In this document: one piece after another, positions 1 to 8,547 of the stretch
How positions within the stretch are numbered: position 1 is the first letter of the stretch
Layout of the letters: each line of letters begins with the position of its first letter
Assembly (NCBI GenBank): GCA_900321605.1
Contig: ONWR01000006.1
Location: 1 to 64,000, forward strand
DNA from: an uncultured Bacteroidales bacterium
GTDB lineage: Bacteria > Bacteroidota > Bacteroidia > Bacteroidales > Paludibacteraceae
Length of the DNA stretch: 64,000 bases
Reading direction: 5' to 3'
Made by a program: the position numbers and the translations under genes
The notes under the pieces: model-generated
Database searches by the model: none
What the model saw: only the letters and a program-made list of their open reading frames with translations
Told to the model about the DNA's origin: nothing

Positions 1-47
1 CCGCCGTGGTTCGCTACCAACTGCCAAAGAAAATCAAACGTACTCAT
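1..47 (-). CDS. Possible 5' end of a gene running off the left edge
   Basis: An ATG at 45-47 opens a leftward frame that stays open to the window edge (15 codons, beginning MSTFDFLWQLVANHG). It lies downstream of, and in the same direction as, the unknown gene and the HNH gene at 236-1235, so it could be a further member of that operon. An A-rich stretch precedes the start, as is common in Bacteroidota. Too little is present to assign a function or to be sure it is real. Confidence 0.3.
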   Translation of the reverse strand, partial: MSTFDFLWQLVANHG

Positions 48-170
48 AAAAGGTTTTTCTTCTTTTTCTTCTTCCTACCTGCATAGTATCTGAGGAGAAA
101 GAAGAAACTTTCTTTTTATTCTTTTTTGGTTCTTTTTCTTTTTGTTCTTTCAATTGACGCTCGGGATCCG

Positions 171-202
171 CTGCTCGGGATCCGCCAAGATTGGCGGATA
201 CA
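171..202. repeat. CTCGGGATCCG direct repeat overlapping a GGCGGAT hairpin
   Basis: CTCGGGATCCG occurs twice in tandem (about 171-193), and the second copy runs into the inverted repeat ATCCGCC-AAGA-TTGGCGGAT. It lies between the unknown gene at 236 and the possible gene start at 47, and could serve as a terminator or processing site in leftward transcription. Confidence 0.4.
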
Positions 203-235
203 AGAGCCATGCGGATACAAAGAGCGAGCGGGTCT

Positions 236-694
236 TTAATCGACGCACACCACCGTATATTCCACACTATCCGGTGCGATATTCGGATGCAACGTCGGGA
301 AGTTATCGCGGAGGGTTTTGAGGATCTTGGTGATAGAGGCTGACTGCGCTTTGAGCACTTGCTGCTCGGCGGTTTTCTGACGGAACGCAACTCCTTCGGG
401 CATGGTGTATTTCTGTGGTTTGTTGATGAAATCGAAGGTCTCCGCGCGTCGTAACTCAAAGAGGTGACCGTCAAAGAGGAATTTGGAAACCTCACCCCGA
501 CCCTCTCCACAAGAGAGGGAGGAAAGAATGGATATAGCTTGGTTTTTCGCTGCAGGAGCGAGTTCCTCAATACGGGTGTTCGCCGATGCCACCAACTGCC
601 GTAGTGCGCGTGTCTCTTCCAATGCGCTGGCACCTAATACTTCTGTTGTCTTGATTGCCTCCATGAGGGCTTGATTCATTTCTATACTTTTCAT
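236..694 (-). CDS. Unknown protein downstream of HNH endonuclease (152 aa)
   Basis: I do not recognise this protein. The start MKSIEMNQ is chosen because GGAG lies just upstream and because the ATG follows the stop of the HNH gene by a single base, which suggests translational coupling. The N-terminal half is helical (ALEETRALRQLV, ASANTRIEEL); the C-terminal half is basic and aromatic (FDFINKPQKYTMPEGV). Around residues 65-80 the protein reads SLSCGEGRGEV. This stretch is encoded by an inverted-repeat cassette (484-527) of the CCTCACCCC/GGGAGAGGG type that is normally found between genes, so it looks like a repeat insertion that kept the frame. Pairing with an HNH nuclease suggests a phage-derived or mobile origin, but nothing shows its activity. 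Confidence 0.65.
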   Translation of the reverse strand: MKSIEMNQALMEAIKTTEVLGASALEETRALRQLVASANTRIEELAPAAKNQAISILSSLSCGEGRGEVSKFLFDGHLFELRRAETFDFINKPQKYTMPEGVAFRQKTAEQQVLKAQSASITKILKTLRDNFPTLHPNIAPDSVEYTVVCVD

Positions 695-695
695 A

Positions 696-1235
696 TTATT
701 CTCCGGCGTAAACGTCACCGGCAACGTTGTAAGAGTTAAACAATTTGAGTAATTCTTCGGAAGGCATATTCTCCGGCAGCAACTCCGGTCGTCCGTCTTG
801 CCGCGCAATCATGCGCCTTGCACGCAGGATCACGCGCCGTTTGCGGTTCTCGGCAGGGCTCACCCATTGCAGGTTGCACGCACGGTTATCCGTCGGCACA
901 CCGTTGATATGGTCGATCTCGGTCTGACCTTCTTGTGGTTCAGGAAGCCACACCGCCATGAGCCTGTGCGCCCATTTGCACACTTGCCTAACGAATAGAT
1001 AATTTCCCCATCCTCCGGAACGTCTCCAATTGGGACCATGCAGATGCGCCTTGATGGGATGCAGCTCGTTGCCATAGCGCATGTAGAACGCGCCCAGCGC
1101 AGAGCAATACAGATGTTTGCCGGTCTTGCAATGCCGCAGTTCGGTCTCTGTCTCACCGTGCAGCATGATCGTTTGGGCATTCTCGTCCACCTCGTGGAAA
1201 TCCTTGCCCAGAAGGAAAATTTGTCTTTTTGCCAT
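696..1235 (-). CDS. HNH endonuclease (179 aa)
   Basis: A homing-type HNH nuclease of the HNH_3 kind. The metal-binding core is visible at about residues 115-145: HRLMAVWLPEP, then EIDHINGVPTDNRACNL, then WVSPAENRKR. The DHxNG...N..NL pattern is characteristic. Start MAKRQIFLLG at 1235 is preferred over the upstream in-frame Met because it follows the structured leader at 1259-1412 and has an A-rich spacer. Such proteins nick or cut DNA and are usually carried by phages, introns or small mobile elements; no intron is visible here. The next gene starts one base after its stop, so the two are probably co-translated. Transcription most likely comes from the promoter at 1425-1460. The substrate is unknown. 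Confidence 0.8.
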   Translation of the reverse strand: MAKRQIFLLGKDFHEVDENAQTIMLHGETETELRHCKTGKHLYCSALGAFYMRYGNELHPIKAHLHGPNWRRSGGWGNYLFVRQVCKWAHRLMAVWLPEPQEGQTEIDHINGVPTDNRACNLQWVSPAENRKRRVILRARRMIARQDGRPELLPENMPSEELLKLFNSYNVAGDVYAGE

Positions 1236-1258
1236 AACTTTAATCGTTAATTTTGTTA

Positions 1259-1412
1259 GGGTCCCCAAAACATTTTAATTTTTGGGGAGAGGAGGAAGTG
1301 CGGCTACTCTCTGAGAAACGCGTTTCTCATCATGTAGCGAGCCACTTCCGACGAAAAGTCATGACAGCGCTGTCCGTCGGTGCGAGTTTATCGTGAGCTC
1401 ATTCTCGCTTTC
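1259..1412 (-). repeat. Structured leader element, family GTCCCC/GGGGAGAG (copy A)
   Basis: On the + strand: GGGTCCCC (1259), an AT-rich spacer, GGGGAGAG (1284-1291), then three successive hairpins. The first is GGAAGTGC...GCCACTTCC (1294-1349) around the perfect palindrome TGAGAAACGCGTTTCTCA. The second is CGACG...CGTCG around GACAGCGCTGTC. The third is GCGAG...CTCGC. It fills the interval between the leftward promoter at 1425-1460 and the HNH start codon, so it would be the 5' leader of that mRNA. Related copies are at 31139, 34544 and 51021, with a diverged one near 28100. Confidence 0.65.
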
Positions 1413-1424
1413 CGACGTTTGACG

Positions 1425-1460
1425 GTGCAAAGGTACTACATATTTTTCGTATAACCAACT
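1425..1460 (-). promoter_or_regulatory. Bacteroidota promoter for HNH operon
   Basis: Read leftward: a TTGGTTATACG box (1449-1459), a short AT-rich spacer, then TAGTACCTTTGCA (1426-1438), matching -7 TAnnTTTG. It would give a leader of about 190 nt containing repeat copy A. Confidence 0.65.
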
Positions 1461-1475
1461 ATTTTACAGACCATT

Positions 1476-1532
1476 ACACAACTCGATTCACAACTCACAA
1501 AACTCGCTACATAACTCACTACATAACTCGCA
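1476..1532. repeat. Degenerate tandem repeat, unit about ACAACTC
   Basis: Seven to eight imperfect copies of a (C)ACAACTC / ACATAACTC unit lie between the divergent promoters at 1425 and 1597. It is the first of many locus-specific short repeats in the window. Confidence 0.6.
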
Positions 1533-1596
1533 GAATTGGTGTAAAAACATCCAAAATCCGGCAATCTTACAGAATGATGAGAAAAAAGTTACGGAA

Positions 1597-1632
1597 AATT
1601 TGCATATATGATAAAAAAAGTGTATCTTTGCA
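1597..1632 (+). promoter_or_regulatory. Bacteroidota promoter for AAA_14 ATPase
   Basis: TTTGCATATATG at 1599-1610 (extended -33 box) and TATCTTTG at 1623-1630 (-7 box), with an A-rich spacer. The start codon at 1718 implies an 80-90 nt leader that carries three imperfect ATTCGTTTGGAAAA repeats. Confidence 0.8.
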
Positions 1633-1639
1633 CGATTTT

Positions 1640-1722
1640 TCATTTCGGAAAGTGCTATGAGATATAGAATATTCGTTTGAAAAAGTGTAATAATGAACAG
1701 ATAATTCGTTTGGAAAAATGTT
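1640..1722 (+). promoter_or_regulatory. Three iterated direct repeats in ATPase leader
   Basis: Near-copies of ATTCGTTTGGAAAAnTGT occur at about 1642, 1671 and 1704, spaced 29 and 33 bp. The last runs into the start codon. The position suits an operator or a translational control site; this is inference. Confidence 0.4.
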
Positions 1723-3154
1723 AAAAAGAAAGATTGAGAACACTCTTTTGCAGTGGAAGAACCATACTAACCACAAGCCGTTAGTGATAATGGGCATCCG
1801 CCAATGCGGTAAGACCTTTATTGCCCAACACTTTGCTCAGGAGCACTACAAGACGGTTGTTTATATCAATTTTATCAAGCAGCCGGAACGAATATCTGCG
1901 TTTGTAGGTTCCAAGGCGGTGGACGACATCTTGCTCAGTCTTTCTGCTCAGATTGCGGGCATCACGTTCACACCCGGTACTACCTGCTTTATCTTCGACG
2001 AGATTCAAGAATGTCCGGAAGCTCGTACAGCACTTAAATTCTTCAAAGAAGACGGACGTTTCGATGTTATTGCTACCGGTTCACTCCTCGGTATACAAGG
2101 CTATGGCGACGAGAAAAAGAAACAACATCGTAAACTGATACAGCAAAAAGAGCTTGGTATCAACTCCGTTCCGGTCGGTTCAGAAGACATCGTGGAGATG
2201 TATCCGTTGGATTTCGAGGAATTCCTATGGGCAAACAATATCTCCACGGAGGTGATTGATGCACTCAAGAAGTTCTACCGCGAAGAGACACCCGTTCCGG
2301 CCGGAATTCACACAGCCATGAAGAACCTGCTCAACCAATACATTGCTATCGGCGGCCTGCCTGATGCTGTGAATGCGTTCCTTTCGTCCAAAAACATGAA
2401 CGAGGTGAGCAAAGCGCATCAGTCAATCTTGAAGGAGTACCGAGACGATATGGTGAAGTACGCTCCCGATAAGGACAAACCGCATATCCGTGAGTGCTTC
2501 AATTCGATTCCCAAACAACTGGCCAAAGAGAACAAGAAGTTCCAATACAACCAAGTCAAGCCCGGAGGTAGAAGCGATACCTATCTTGGCTCGCTGCAAT
2601 GGTTGGAAGATGCGGGGATTATCTGCCGTTGCTACAATACCGATATTACCGGTCTGCCCATGGAGGGAAACGCTAAAGACAACGTTTTCAAAGTCTATGT
2701 GTCGGATATAGGCTTACTTTTGGAGATGTTAGGATCAGGCACGCGTGCGGACATCCTGCAAGGCAATTTAGGAGGATTCAAAGGGGCTATCTTTGAGAAC
2801 TTGATGGCGGATACCTTGCATAAGAAAGCACAGAGTCTTTATTATTTCCAAAAAGAATCCGGACTGGAATTGGATTTCCTCGTTCGTATGAAAGGAGAGT
2901 GTGTCCCGTTGGAAGTAAAAGCTAAATCATCCAAGGCGAAGAGTGCTAAAACCGTGTTGGCGCATCCTGAGAAATATCACGTCCATCAAATCATTAAGTT
3001 CGGTGATTTTAATATCGGTCGCGAAGGTAACCTGCTCACGATGCCGACGTATATGCAGTTCCTGCTTGACCTTGAGCCCGAACAGATTGTGTTGGAATCG
3101 ATAGACACCGACCAACTCACGCAATGGGCCAAGCAAGCCCTTGCTGATAATTAA
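1718..3154 (+). CDS. AAA_14 / DUF4143 ATPase (478 aa)
   Basis: A two-part protein common in Bacteroidota genomes. An N-terminal P-loop ATPase has Walker A GIRQCGKT near residue 27, Walker B FIFDEIQE near residue 90 and sensor ATGSLLG near residue 117. A C-terminal DUF4143 domain contains a nuclease-like pattern near residue 380 (ESGLELDFLV then VPLEVKAK), resembling the PD-(D/E)xK fold. The biological role of the family is not settled; it is widely scattered and often found near mobile or defence genes. The leader has three iterated ATTCG-type repeats that could be an operator. A second family member lies at 51297-52496. The helicase operon begins 97 bp downstream on the same strand with no separate promoter visible, so co-transcription is possible. 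Confidence 0.85.
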   Translation: MLKRKIENTLLQWKNHTNHKPLVIMGIRQCGKTFIAQHFAQEHYKTVVYINFIKQPERISAFVGSKAVDDILLSLSAQIAGITFTPGTTCFIFDEIQECPEARTALKFFKEDGRFDVIATGSLLGIQGYGDEKKKQHRKLIQQKELGINSVPVGSEDIVEMYPLDFEEFLWANNISTEVIDALKKFYREETPVPAGIHTAMKNLLNQYIAIGGLPDAVNAFLSSKNMNEVSKAHQSILKEYRDDMVKYAPDKDKPHIRECFNSIPKQLAKENKKFQYNQVKPGGRSDTYLGSLQWLEDAGIICRCYNTDITGLPMEGNAKDNVFKVYVSDIGLLLEMLGSGTRADILQGNLGGFKGAIFENLMADTLHKKAQSLYYFQKESGLELDFLVRMKGECVPLEVKAKSSKAKSAKTVLAHPEKYHVHQIIKFGDFNIGREGNLLTMPTYMQFLLDLEPEQIVLESIDTDQLTQWAKQALADN

Positions 3155-3178
3155 AAACCGACGAAGGCGGCAGGTTAA

Positions 3179-3250
3179 CCAAATCGTTTACCCGAGTTCT
3201 ATAATGGCACATACGAGTATCTGAAGAGTTTAGGAATTGAAGAGATATAA
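3179..3250 (+). pseudogene. Coding-like relic abutting helicase start
   Basis: After a stop at 3176 a 23-codon frame runs to TAA at 3248-3250 and ends YEYLKSLGIEEI, a protein-like sequence with no in-frame start. The helicase ATG follows immediately (TAAATG). It may be the remaining tail of a deleted gene. The source family is not recognised. Confidence 0.3.
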
Positions 3251-6109
3251 ATGACACTTTTTCTGATCATATTATCCGTTATCATCGTTCTCGCAGCGGT
3301 ATTAGCATATCTGTATCGGCAGCAGATAAAGGATTTGTATGTCAAACAGCAAGCTAAGCGTGAGAAAGAACGTCAGGAACGAGAAGCAGAGAAAGCACGA
3401 TTGGAACAAGAGCGGTTACAACGTGAAGCGGAAGAACGCGAGCGTAAGCGCAGACAAAAAGAAGCCGCTGATGCCATTCTCCAAGAGTTTCTCCAAAAGA
3501 ATCCATATATCGCCATTTCCGATTGGGAACAGGTCAAGAAACAGATATTAGAGGTATGTCCATTTTACGAAATAGACGCGAATTTTGTTCCGCAACATAA
3601 CCGTGAGTTCCGCGAGCAACAGAAGATAGAGCACAAAGAGTATTTTGACAATCTCTTTACTTATCCGCTTGATGACCAACAACGCGAGGCAATTGTGACG
3701 CTTGGCGAAAATGTGTTAGTGGTGGCAGCAGCCGGTAGTGGAAAGACTGCAACAATCGTCGCTAAAACGCACTACTTGGTCAACAAAATGCACGTTGACC
3801 CGCGTAACATCTTGGTGGTGACATACACACGCAAAGCAGCGGAAGAACTCCAGACGCGCGTTGGTGTAGCAGGTGTTGAGTGCAGCACTTTCCATAAACA
3901 CGCGATTGACACAATTTCGCGCATTGAGGGTGAGAAGCCAACCATTTGTGAGAACAACACTCTCAACACTATTTTTGACGCGCTTATCCATAAGAACACT
4001 ACCTTTGAATCGTCTTTCTTCCTTTTCCAAACGGTTCAGAAAACGCTTCTCCAATACGACTACGAATATAGCAGTTACAAAGAATACCTCAAAGCCCTTC
4101 TTGAATATGGCAAAATGGCGCCTTATCGCGATATGGACAATAAGTTGTGCTATGTCAAGAGCCGCCAAGAAATGGAGTTGATGGTGATTCTTACCGAATT
4201 GGGTTTGAATGTGCGCTATGAGGAGAAATATCCCCATCCCACATCTTCTACCAAGTTCCGCCAATACAAGCCGGACTTCACAATCCACTATCAGCAAGAC
4301 GGGCAAGACAAAGTCCTGTATCTGGAGCATTTCGCCATTGATCAACATGGACGTGTTCCTGTTTGGTTTGGAGAGGGAAAGCAAGGTGGATGGGCAAGAG
4401 CCGACCGCGACTACAATGAAGGCATTCAATGGAAGAAACAACTGCATCAGCAGAATGGTACAACAATGGTATATACCACCAGTGCTGATTTTCACCAAGG
4501 AATAATTTCTGCCCGTGTGCGGGTTGAACAATTGCTCCAACAACAAGGAATTCCTTACTCTCCGCTGACAATGGAGCAGAAAGCTAAGAAATTGGCTGTT
4601 CCTCTCAACCGTTCCATTGAAAGTCTTGTGAAGTTGATAAGTGGTTTTATTGCACTTTTGAAAGCAAATGGTCGTACAATAACTGAACTCCAAAATTCTA
4701 TTTCGGATAGGGATGTTAACAAGGAACGCAATACGTTCCTGCTTCGCCATTTAGTACAACCGCTTTATGATGGTTATGAAGAAGCGCTTAAAGAGCGGAA
4801 AGAGTGTGATTTCACCGATTGTTTGCTGAAAGCGTCCGCACTACTCGAACAAAAGCAGATATACAATTACGACTATATCCTTGTGGATGAGTTCCAAGAC
4901 ATGTCTATGGATAAGTACCGTTACTTATCTGCGCTTAGACGGAAGAATCCACGTACACGTATCTTCTGCGTGGGAGACGATTGGCAGTCTATCTATCGTT
5001 TCTCCGGTAGTGATATCAGCCTGTTCTCGCAGTTTGAGAAATTCAATGGACCGACAGAAGAAATCAAGATTGAAGCAACCCACCGTTTCGGCGAACCGCT
5101 TCTGCAACGTTCATCTGATTTTGTGCAACAAAACCCTGCCCAAAAGAAAAAGAAACTGCGTCCGGATAAAGATAGAGTGACTTATTTGGCGTTTGCCGGA
5201 TATGAAGATGAGAAAATTGAACGTTCCATCATTGAGAAGCAAGTTGCGCGTTTGCCGCAAGATGCACGCATATACATCGTCTCACGCTATCGTTACGACA
5301 TCGGTAGTGTCTTCCCGGAAGCTGCAAGTAAAACACGTGATGAGAATGGAGGCGCAATCGAATTGAATATTGCAGGTCGTCGGATACAAGCACTTACCGC
5401 CCATTCAAGCAAAGGTTTGGAAGCCGATTACGTGTTCCTATTGAATTGTAACAGCGGCTATGATGATTATGGTTTCCCGTCACAAGTAGCCGACGACCCG
5501 ATTCTGGATTATGTGTTAAGCCGTTCAGATTCGTACGACCATGCAGAAGAACGGCGTGTGTTCTATGTCGCTATCACACGCGCCAAACGGGCATCATATG
5601 TGCTTTTCGACAAACAGTATCCATCCTTGTTTGTAACGGAGTTAGGAGGCGTGAAAGAGGAAGATAATACCGGTGGTAGAATCTGTCCACGATGCGGAAA
5701 GGGCAAATTGATGTTCACCAAAGACGGCTACGCCAAGAATGGGCATTTCTATACCGTACAACGATGCACAAACAAAGAGTGCAATTTAAAAGATGATATT
5801 ATCTTCTTTGACTCAAGAAAAGAACCGTACGAAGTGCTTGATTTTGATCAGTTCCTCAAACGCAAACGGGTAACTTCTGCAGAACAAGCGCATATCTGTG
5901 TGGGCACTTCTCCGGATTTCACAAGTCCGGTATTGCTTATCCCGTGTGCCGCGGAGTCTCCACAAGGTCTCGCCCTTACGCTCGACCCACGTTACGACCG
6001 CTACGACCTCGGCAAGTTCTACGCTCAACATATCCGCCAAAACGACCTTGCCGTTTGTATTCAACACAACGGTAACCTAGAACGATACCTATTAACGATT
6101 AGAAAATAA
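3251..6109 (+). CDS. Membrane-anchored UvrD-type helicase with nuclease-like insert and zinc ribbon (952 aa)
   Basis: A superfamily 1 DNA helicase. Residues 3-22 form one membrane segment (LFLIILSVIIVLAAVLAYLY), followed by a charged coiled coil (about 30-80). Helicase motifs in order: Walker A AAAGSGKT near 160, Ia VVTYTRKAAEEL, DEFQD near 545, GDDWQSIYRFSGSD, ATHRFGEPL, TAHSSKGLEADYV, and VFYVAITRAKR near 775. Between motifs Ia and II lies an insert with KPDFTIHY and VLYLEHF, resembling the PD-(D/E)xK-like module of helicase IV/HelD-like proteins. The C-terminus has a four-cysteine ribbon (CPRCGKGKL...CTNKECN). Three unknown genes follow with 8 bp, 3 bp and overlapping junctions, so this is an operon. 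The membrane anchor is unusual for a repair helicase and fits a defence or surveillance role, which is inference. Confidence 0.85.
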   Translation: MTLFLIILSVIIVLAAVLAYLYRQQIKDLYVKQQAKREKERQEREAEKARLEQERLQREAEERERKRRQKEAADAILQEFLQKNPYIAISDWEQVKKQILEVCPFYEIDANFVPQHNREFREQQKIEHKEYFDNLFTYPLDDQQREAIVTLGENVLVVAAAGSGKTATIVAKTHYLVNKMHVDPRNILVVTYTRKAAEELQTRVGVAGVECSTFHKHAIDTISRIEGEKPTICENNTLNTIFDALIHKNTTFESSFFLFQTVQKTLLQYDYEYSSYKEYLKALLEYGKMAPYRDMDNKLCYVKSRQEMELMVILTELGLNVRYEEKYPHPTSSTKFRQYKPDFTIHYQQDGQDKVLYLEHFAIDQHGRVPVWFGEGKQGGWARADRDYNEGIQWKKQLHQQNGTTMVYTTSADFHQGIISARVRVEQLLQQQGIPYSPLTMEQKAKKLAVPLNRSIESLVKLISGFIALLKANGRTITELQNSISDRDVNKERNTFLLRHLVQPLYDGYEEALKERKECDFTDCLLKASALLEQKQIYNYDYILVDEFQDMSMDKYRYLSALRRKNPRTRIFCVGDDWQSIYRFSGSDISLFSQFEKFNGPTEEIKIEATHRFGEPLLQRSSDFVQQNPAQKKKKLRPDKDRVTYLAFAGYEDEKIERSIIEKQVARLPQDARIYIVSRYRYDIGSVFPEAASKTRDENGGAIELNIAGRRIQALTAHSSKGLEADYVFLLNCNSGYDDYGFPSQVADDPILDYVLSRSDSYDHAEERRVFYVAITRAKRASYVLFDKQYPSLFVTELGGVKEEDNTGGRICPRCGKGKLMFTKDGYAKNGHFYTVQRCTNKECNLKDDIIFFDSRKEPYEVLDFDQFLKRKRVTSAEQAHICVGTSPDFTSPVLLIPCAAESPQGLALTLDPRYDRYDLGKFYAQHIRQNDLAVCIQHNGNLERYLLTIRK

Positions 6110-6117
6110 TTGCAACC

Positions 6118-7137
6118 ATGGATATCGATTGGGAGAGTATAATAGATTTTTTGCCGGAAGCGGATGAGTATTTTGATGGTTCTCATCTTGAATTTCATTT
6201 TGATTTGCCTACTGAAACTGTTGATTTGTTCGGTATTAAAAAGAGTCAACTTTCTTTGGATGAATTATACGATTTGTATATGACGGATAACTTCGCCTAT
6301 GAGCGCAAGCGTCTATCTACAAATGTGGAGACAGATGAAAAAGGTGTTAGATCTGTTCGTATAGTGGACAACTGGCAGGAAGTAACACACCATACTTTAT
6401 TGTATCGTCATGTCGTAGCGGAGCAATTATTTCATGGTGATTTATCAAAGATAGATTGGGAAGGTGAGTATTACGACAACACATATAAATTAGCATCTCT
6501 TTTTACTTTATGGCTTAATCCACTTCGCTGGGAAAAACCAACGAGGCTAACAGATGTCGTGGTAGAAGGAAGAGTCGCTGTGGAGGATTTTGATACAACA
6601 CGAGAAAAGAGAGTTGTTGATGTATATAAGTATATTTCAAAGATGTTTGCTCTCAAGTTTGCTGATAATCCTGAAGAATTTCCGACAGACGATCCTTTTG
6701 ATGGGGAATATGCAGGGATACATAATTGGAGTAGAATAGCAGATGGAAACAGTTGGGAGATACAAAGTATTCTTGAAGGTGGACGTAGTACAAGAGACGA
6801 TATACGTTGCTCTCCGTCATATCATGCAGCCACATTAAGAAGGAATCTTGCTATTATAGCAGAGTATAGAGGAGGGAAACGGGCAGCAGAATTACTTCGA
6901 ATGCTACAACAGGAATGGCCGACTATTAAAGTGTACAAAGTTAACATGACCTACATGCGAACGGAACACATCCAACAATTTGAAACAGCCCTATATAAAG
7001 GTTTTGATGATTTATTAGTTAAATGGGAGGATCCTCATATGGCGACTCCGCAATCACAAGAAACTCATCTGCATTTCCATAAACCGGTTAAGAATGTTAT
7101 TGCAAATGTAGAAAACCTTAATATAAACGAATCATAA
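6118..7137 (+). CDS. Unknown protein with C-terminal HFHKPVxxxIANVE motif (339 aa)
   Basis: No family recognised. The protein is acidic and mixed alpha/beta, with no signal peptide or membrane segment (MDIDWESIIDFLPEADEYFD...). Its last 25 residues read THLHFHKPVKNVIANVEN and match tails or heads of the next two proteins. The preceding linker (MATPQSQE) is low-complexity, so the motif looks like a detachable tail. It starts 8 bp after the helicase stop and is followed after 3 bp by the next gene. Its DNA is more AT-rich than the flanking housekeeping genes, suggesting acquisition from elsewhere. It may be a partner protein held to the others through the shared motif. Confidence 0.75.
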   Translation: MDIDWESIIDFLPEADEYFDGSHLEFHFDLPTETVDLFGIKKSQLSLDELYDLYMTDNFAYERKRLSTNVETDEKGVRSVRIVDNWQEVTHHTLLYRHVVAEQLFHGDLSKIDWEGEYYDNTYKLASLFTLWLNPLRWEKPTRLTDVVVEGRVAVEDFDTTREKRVVDVYKYISKMFALKFADNPEEFPTDDPFDGEYAGIHNWSRIADGNSWEIQSILEGGRSTRDDIRCSPSYHAATLRRNLAIIAEYRGGKRAAELLRMLQQEWPTIKVYKVNMTYMRTEHIQQFETALYKGFDDLLVKWEDPHMATPQSQETHLHFHKPVKNVIANVENLNINES

Positions 7138-7140
7138 CTC

Positions 7141-8547
7141 ATGGAAAATAATCAACAAGATACGGATGCTCGTATATTAGTCCGATACATTGCATCCTGC
7201 GCTGACCCGCATAATCCCGTCCCACCATTACAAGTTCTCCAAGTGGCTATTCATCTGTTGGACGAGTTTCGGGAACATCCGGAGCATGTGCTTTCCGCGT
7301 GGGATTTTATCGACAAAGCCCAACAAATACTTCAAAAACAGAATCCGAGCCAACAATATTATAGACGGACACCGGGCTATCAGGTCGTTGCGGCTATGTA
7401 CGTTATGCTAAAGGTGGATGGGCTGAAAACAATCGAAGAAGAAGCGTTGGCTAATGATATATTCCAAGTCTTGGATGAGCGTTCAAGAAAGAACTTCCAC
7501 TTCGACCAACAAGCTGTAGAACAAGTCATTAAGGATATTCAGCTATACAAAAAGACCGCTCCGCCTACTATCAATCCGTTGGAACTCTTTGCAGAAATAG
7601 CAGAGGGGAAAAATCTGGCTCAGGTAGATTGGAAAGTGGCGCTTAACGAAGTCGTTAAGTATCAACATCTGTTTGGCAAGACATTCCCGTATTACTTATT
7701 GCTTCATACATTCGTGCAAGGTATCAAATATCCGATTAAACGAATAGACGTTCTTGGTCATCTGCAAGATGCAGCAGAAAAGTATCTTTCGAAAGAAGAA
7801 GCAAAAGAGTTCGTGGACGATGCCCATTATCTGAATAGCATTTATCTTCGTCTAAACGGTTTACTATCCAATGGACTTCCTAAAGTTTGGGGCAATGCGC
7901 CTGATATGGATGAACTGACGTTATTCGTCCGCTATATTGAGCCGACCTCTCTGGTTGCCATTGCGCAATCTATCTATGATAGCCGTGAAATAGTTGGGCA
8001 ACGTATAGGTATGGTGCAACATATCTTGCGCCATGAGAAGTACAGCGGACAACTGCTCACTACCAATAGTTATGATTTCTGCAAGTGTCTTTATCTGGTT
8101 CATGGCTATCGAATGTTAATGATGAGCGGGAAAGAGGATTTTCGTGAGCTGCCGACAATAGACAACTTAGATTGTGAACTTCGCAATGCTTGTTTTGATG
8201 TCTATATTGATCTGCGCGTCAAACAGATTCTGCAAGAACTAAAGCGCGATAATCGTCGTTTATATCCGGCGAAAGAAGAGGAAGCCTATGTGGAACTAAT
8301 CAAACAATTGACTAACGAATATACGCAAATGGAACAAGCGGCGCCTATGATTATCCCTAACTTCATGGCACGTGATAGCCTCTTAACCGCAATGAACTTC
8401 CTCGCTCAATATGCGCAAGACAAACAGAAAGCAGCCCAAGAAACGAGTCAGCCAAAAGAAACAGATAAGGCTCCTGTTTTCAATTTCAACGCGCCTGTCG
8501 GGCAATTCATCGCTAATGTCGAACAATTTAACAACACCAAAGAATGA
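7141..8547 (+). CDS. Unknown helical protein with C-terminal FNAPVGQFIANVE motif (468 aa)
   Basis: No family recognised. The sequence is predicted by eye to be almost all helical, with repeated amphipathic stretches (VRYIASCADP, LQVAIHLLDEF, VVAAMYVMLKV), and could be a scaffold or helical-repeat protein. The C-terminus, after a Gln/Lys-rich linker (DKQKAAQETSQPKETDK), ends VFNFNAPVGQFIANVEQF, the same motif as in the neighbouring proteins. The stop overlaps the next start by 4 bp (ATGA), indicating coupled translation. No catalytic motif was found. Confidence 0.75.
   Translation: MENNQQDTDARILVRYIASCADPHNPVPPLQVLQVAIHLLDEFREHPEHVLSAWDFIDKAQQILQKQNPSQQYYRRTPGYQVVAAMYVMLKVDGLKTIEEEALANDIFQVLDERSRKNFHFDQQAVEQVIKDIQLYKKTAPPTINPLELFAEIAEGKNLAQVDWKVALNEVVKYQHLFGKTFPYYLLLHTFVQGIKYPIKRIDVLGHLQDAAEKYLSKEEAKEFVDDAHYLNSIYLRLNGLLSNGLPKVWGNAPDMDELTLFVRYIEPTSLVAIAQSIYDSREIVGQRIGMVQHILRHEKYSGQLLTTNSYDFCKCLYLVHGYRMLMMSGKEDFRELPTIDNLDCELRNACFDVYIDLRVKQILQELKRDNRRLYPAKEEEAYVELIKQLTNEYTQMEQAAPMIIPNFMARDSLLTAMNFLAQYAQDKQKAAQETSQPKETDKAPVFNFNAPVGQFIANVEQFNNTKE

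Noticed and set aside
34..633. 199-codon leftward frame at the left edge
   Set aside because: Overlaps the better-supported 236-694 gene in another frame; Ser/Arg/Lys-rich without domains.
3716..4750. 344-codon leftward frame opposite the helicase
   Set aside because: Shadow; the + strand has intact SF1 helicase motifs through this region.
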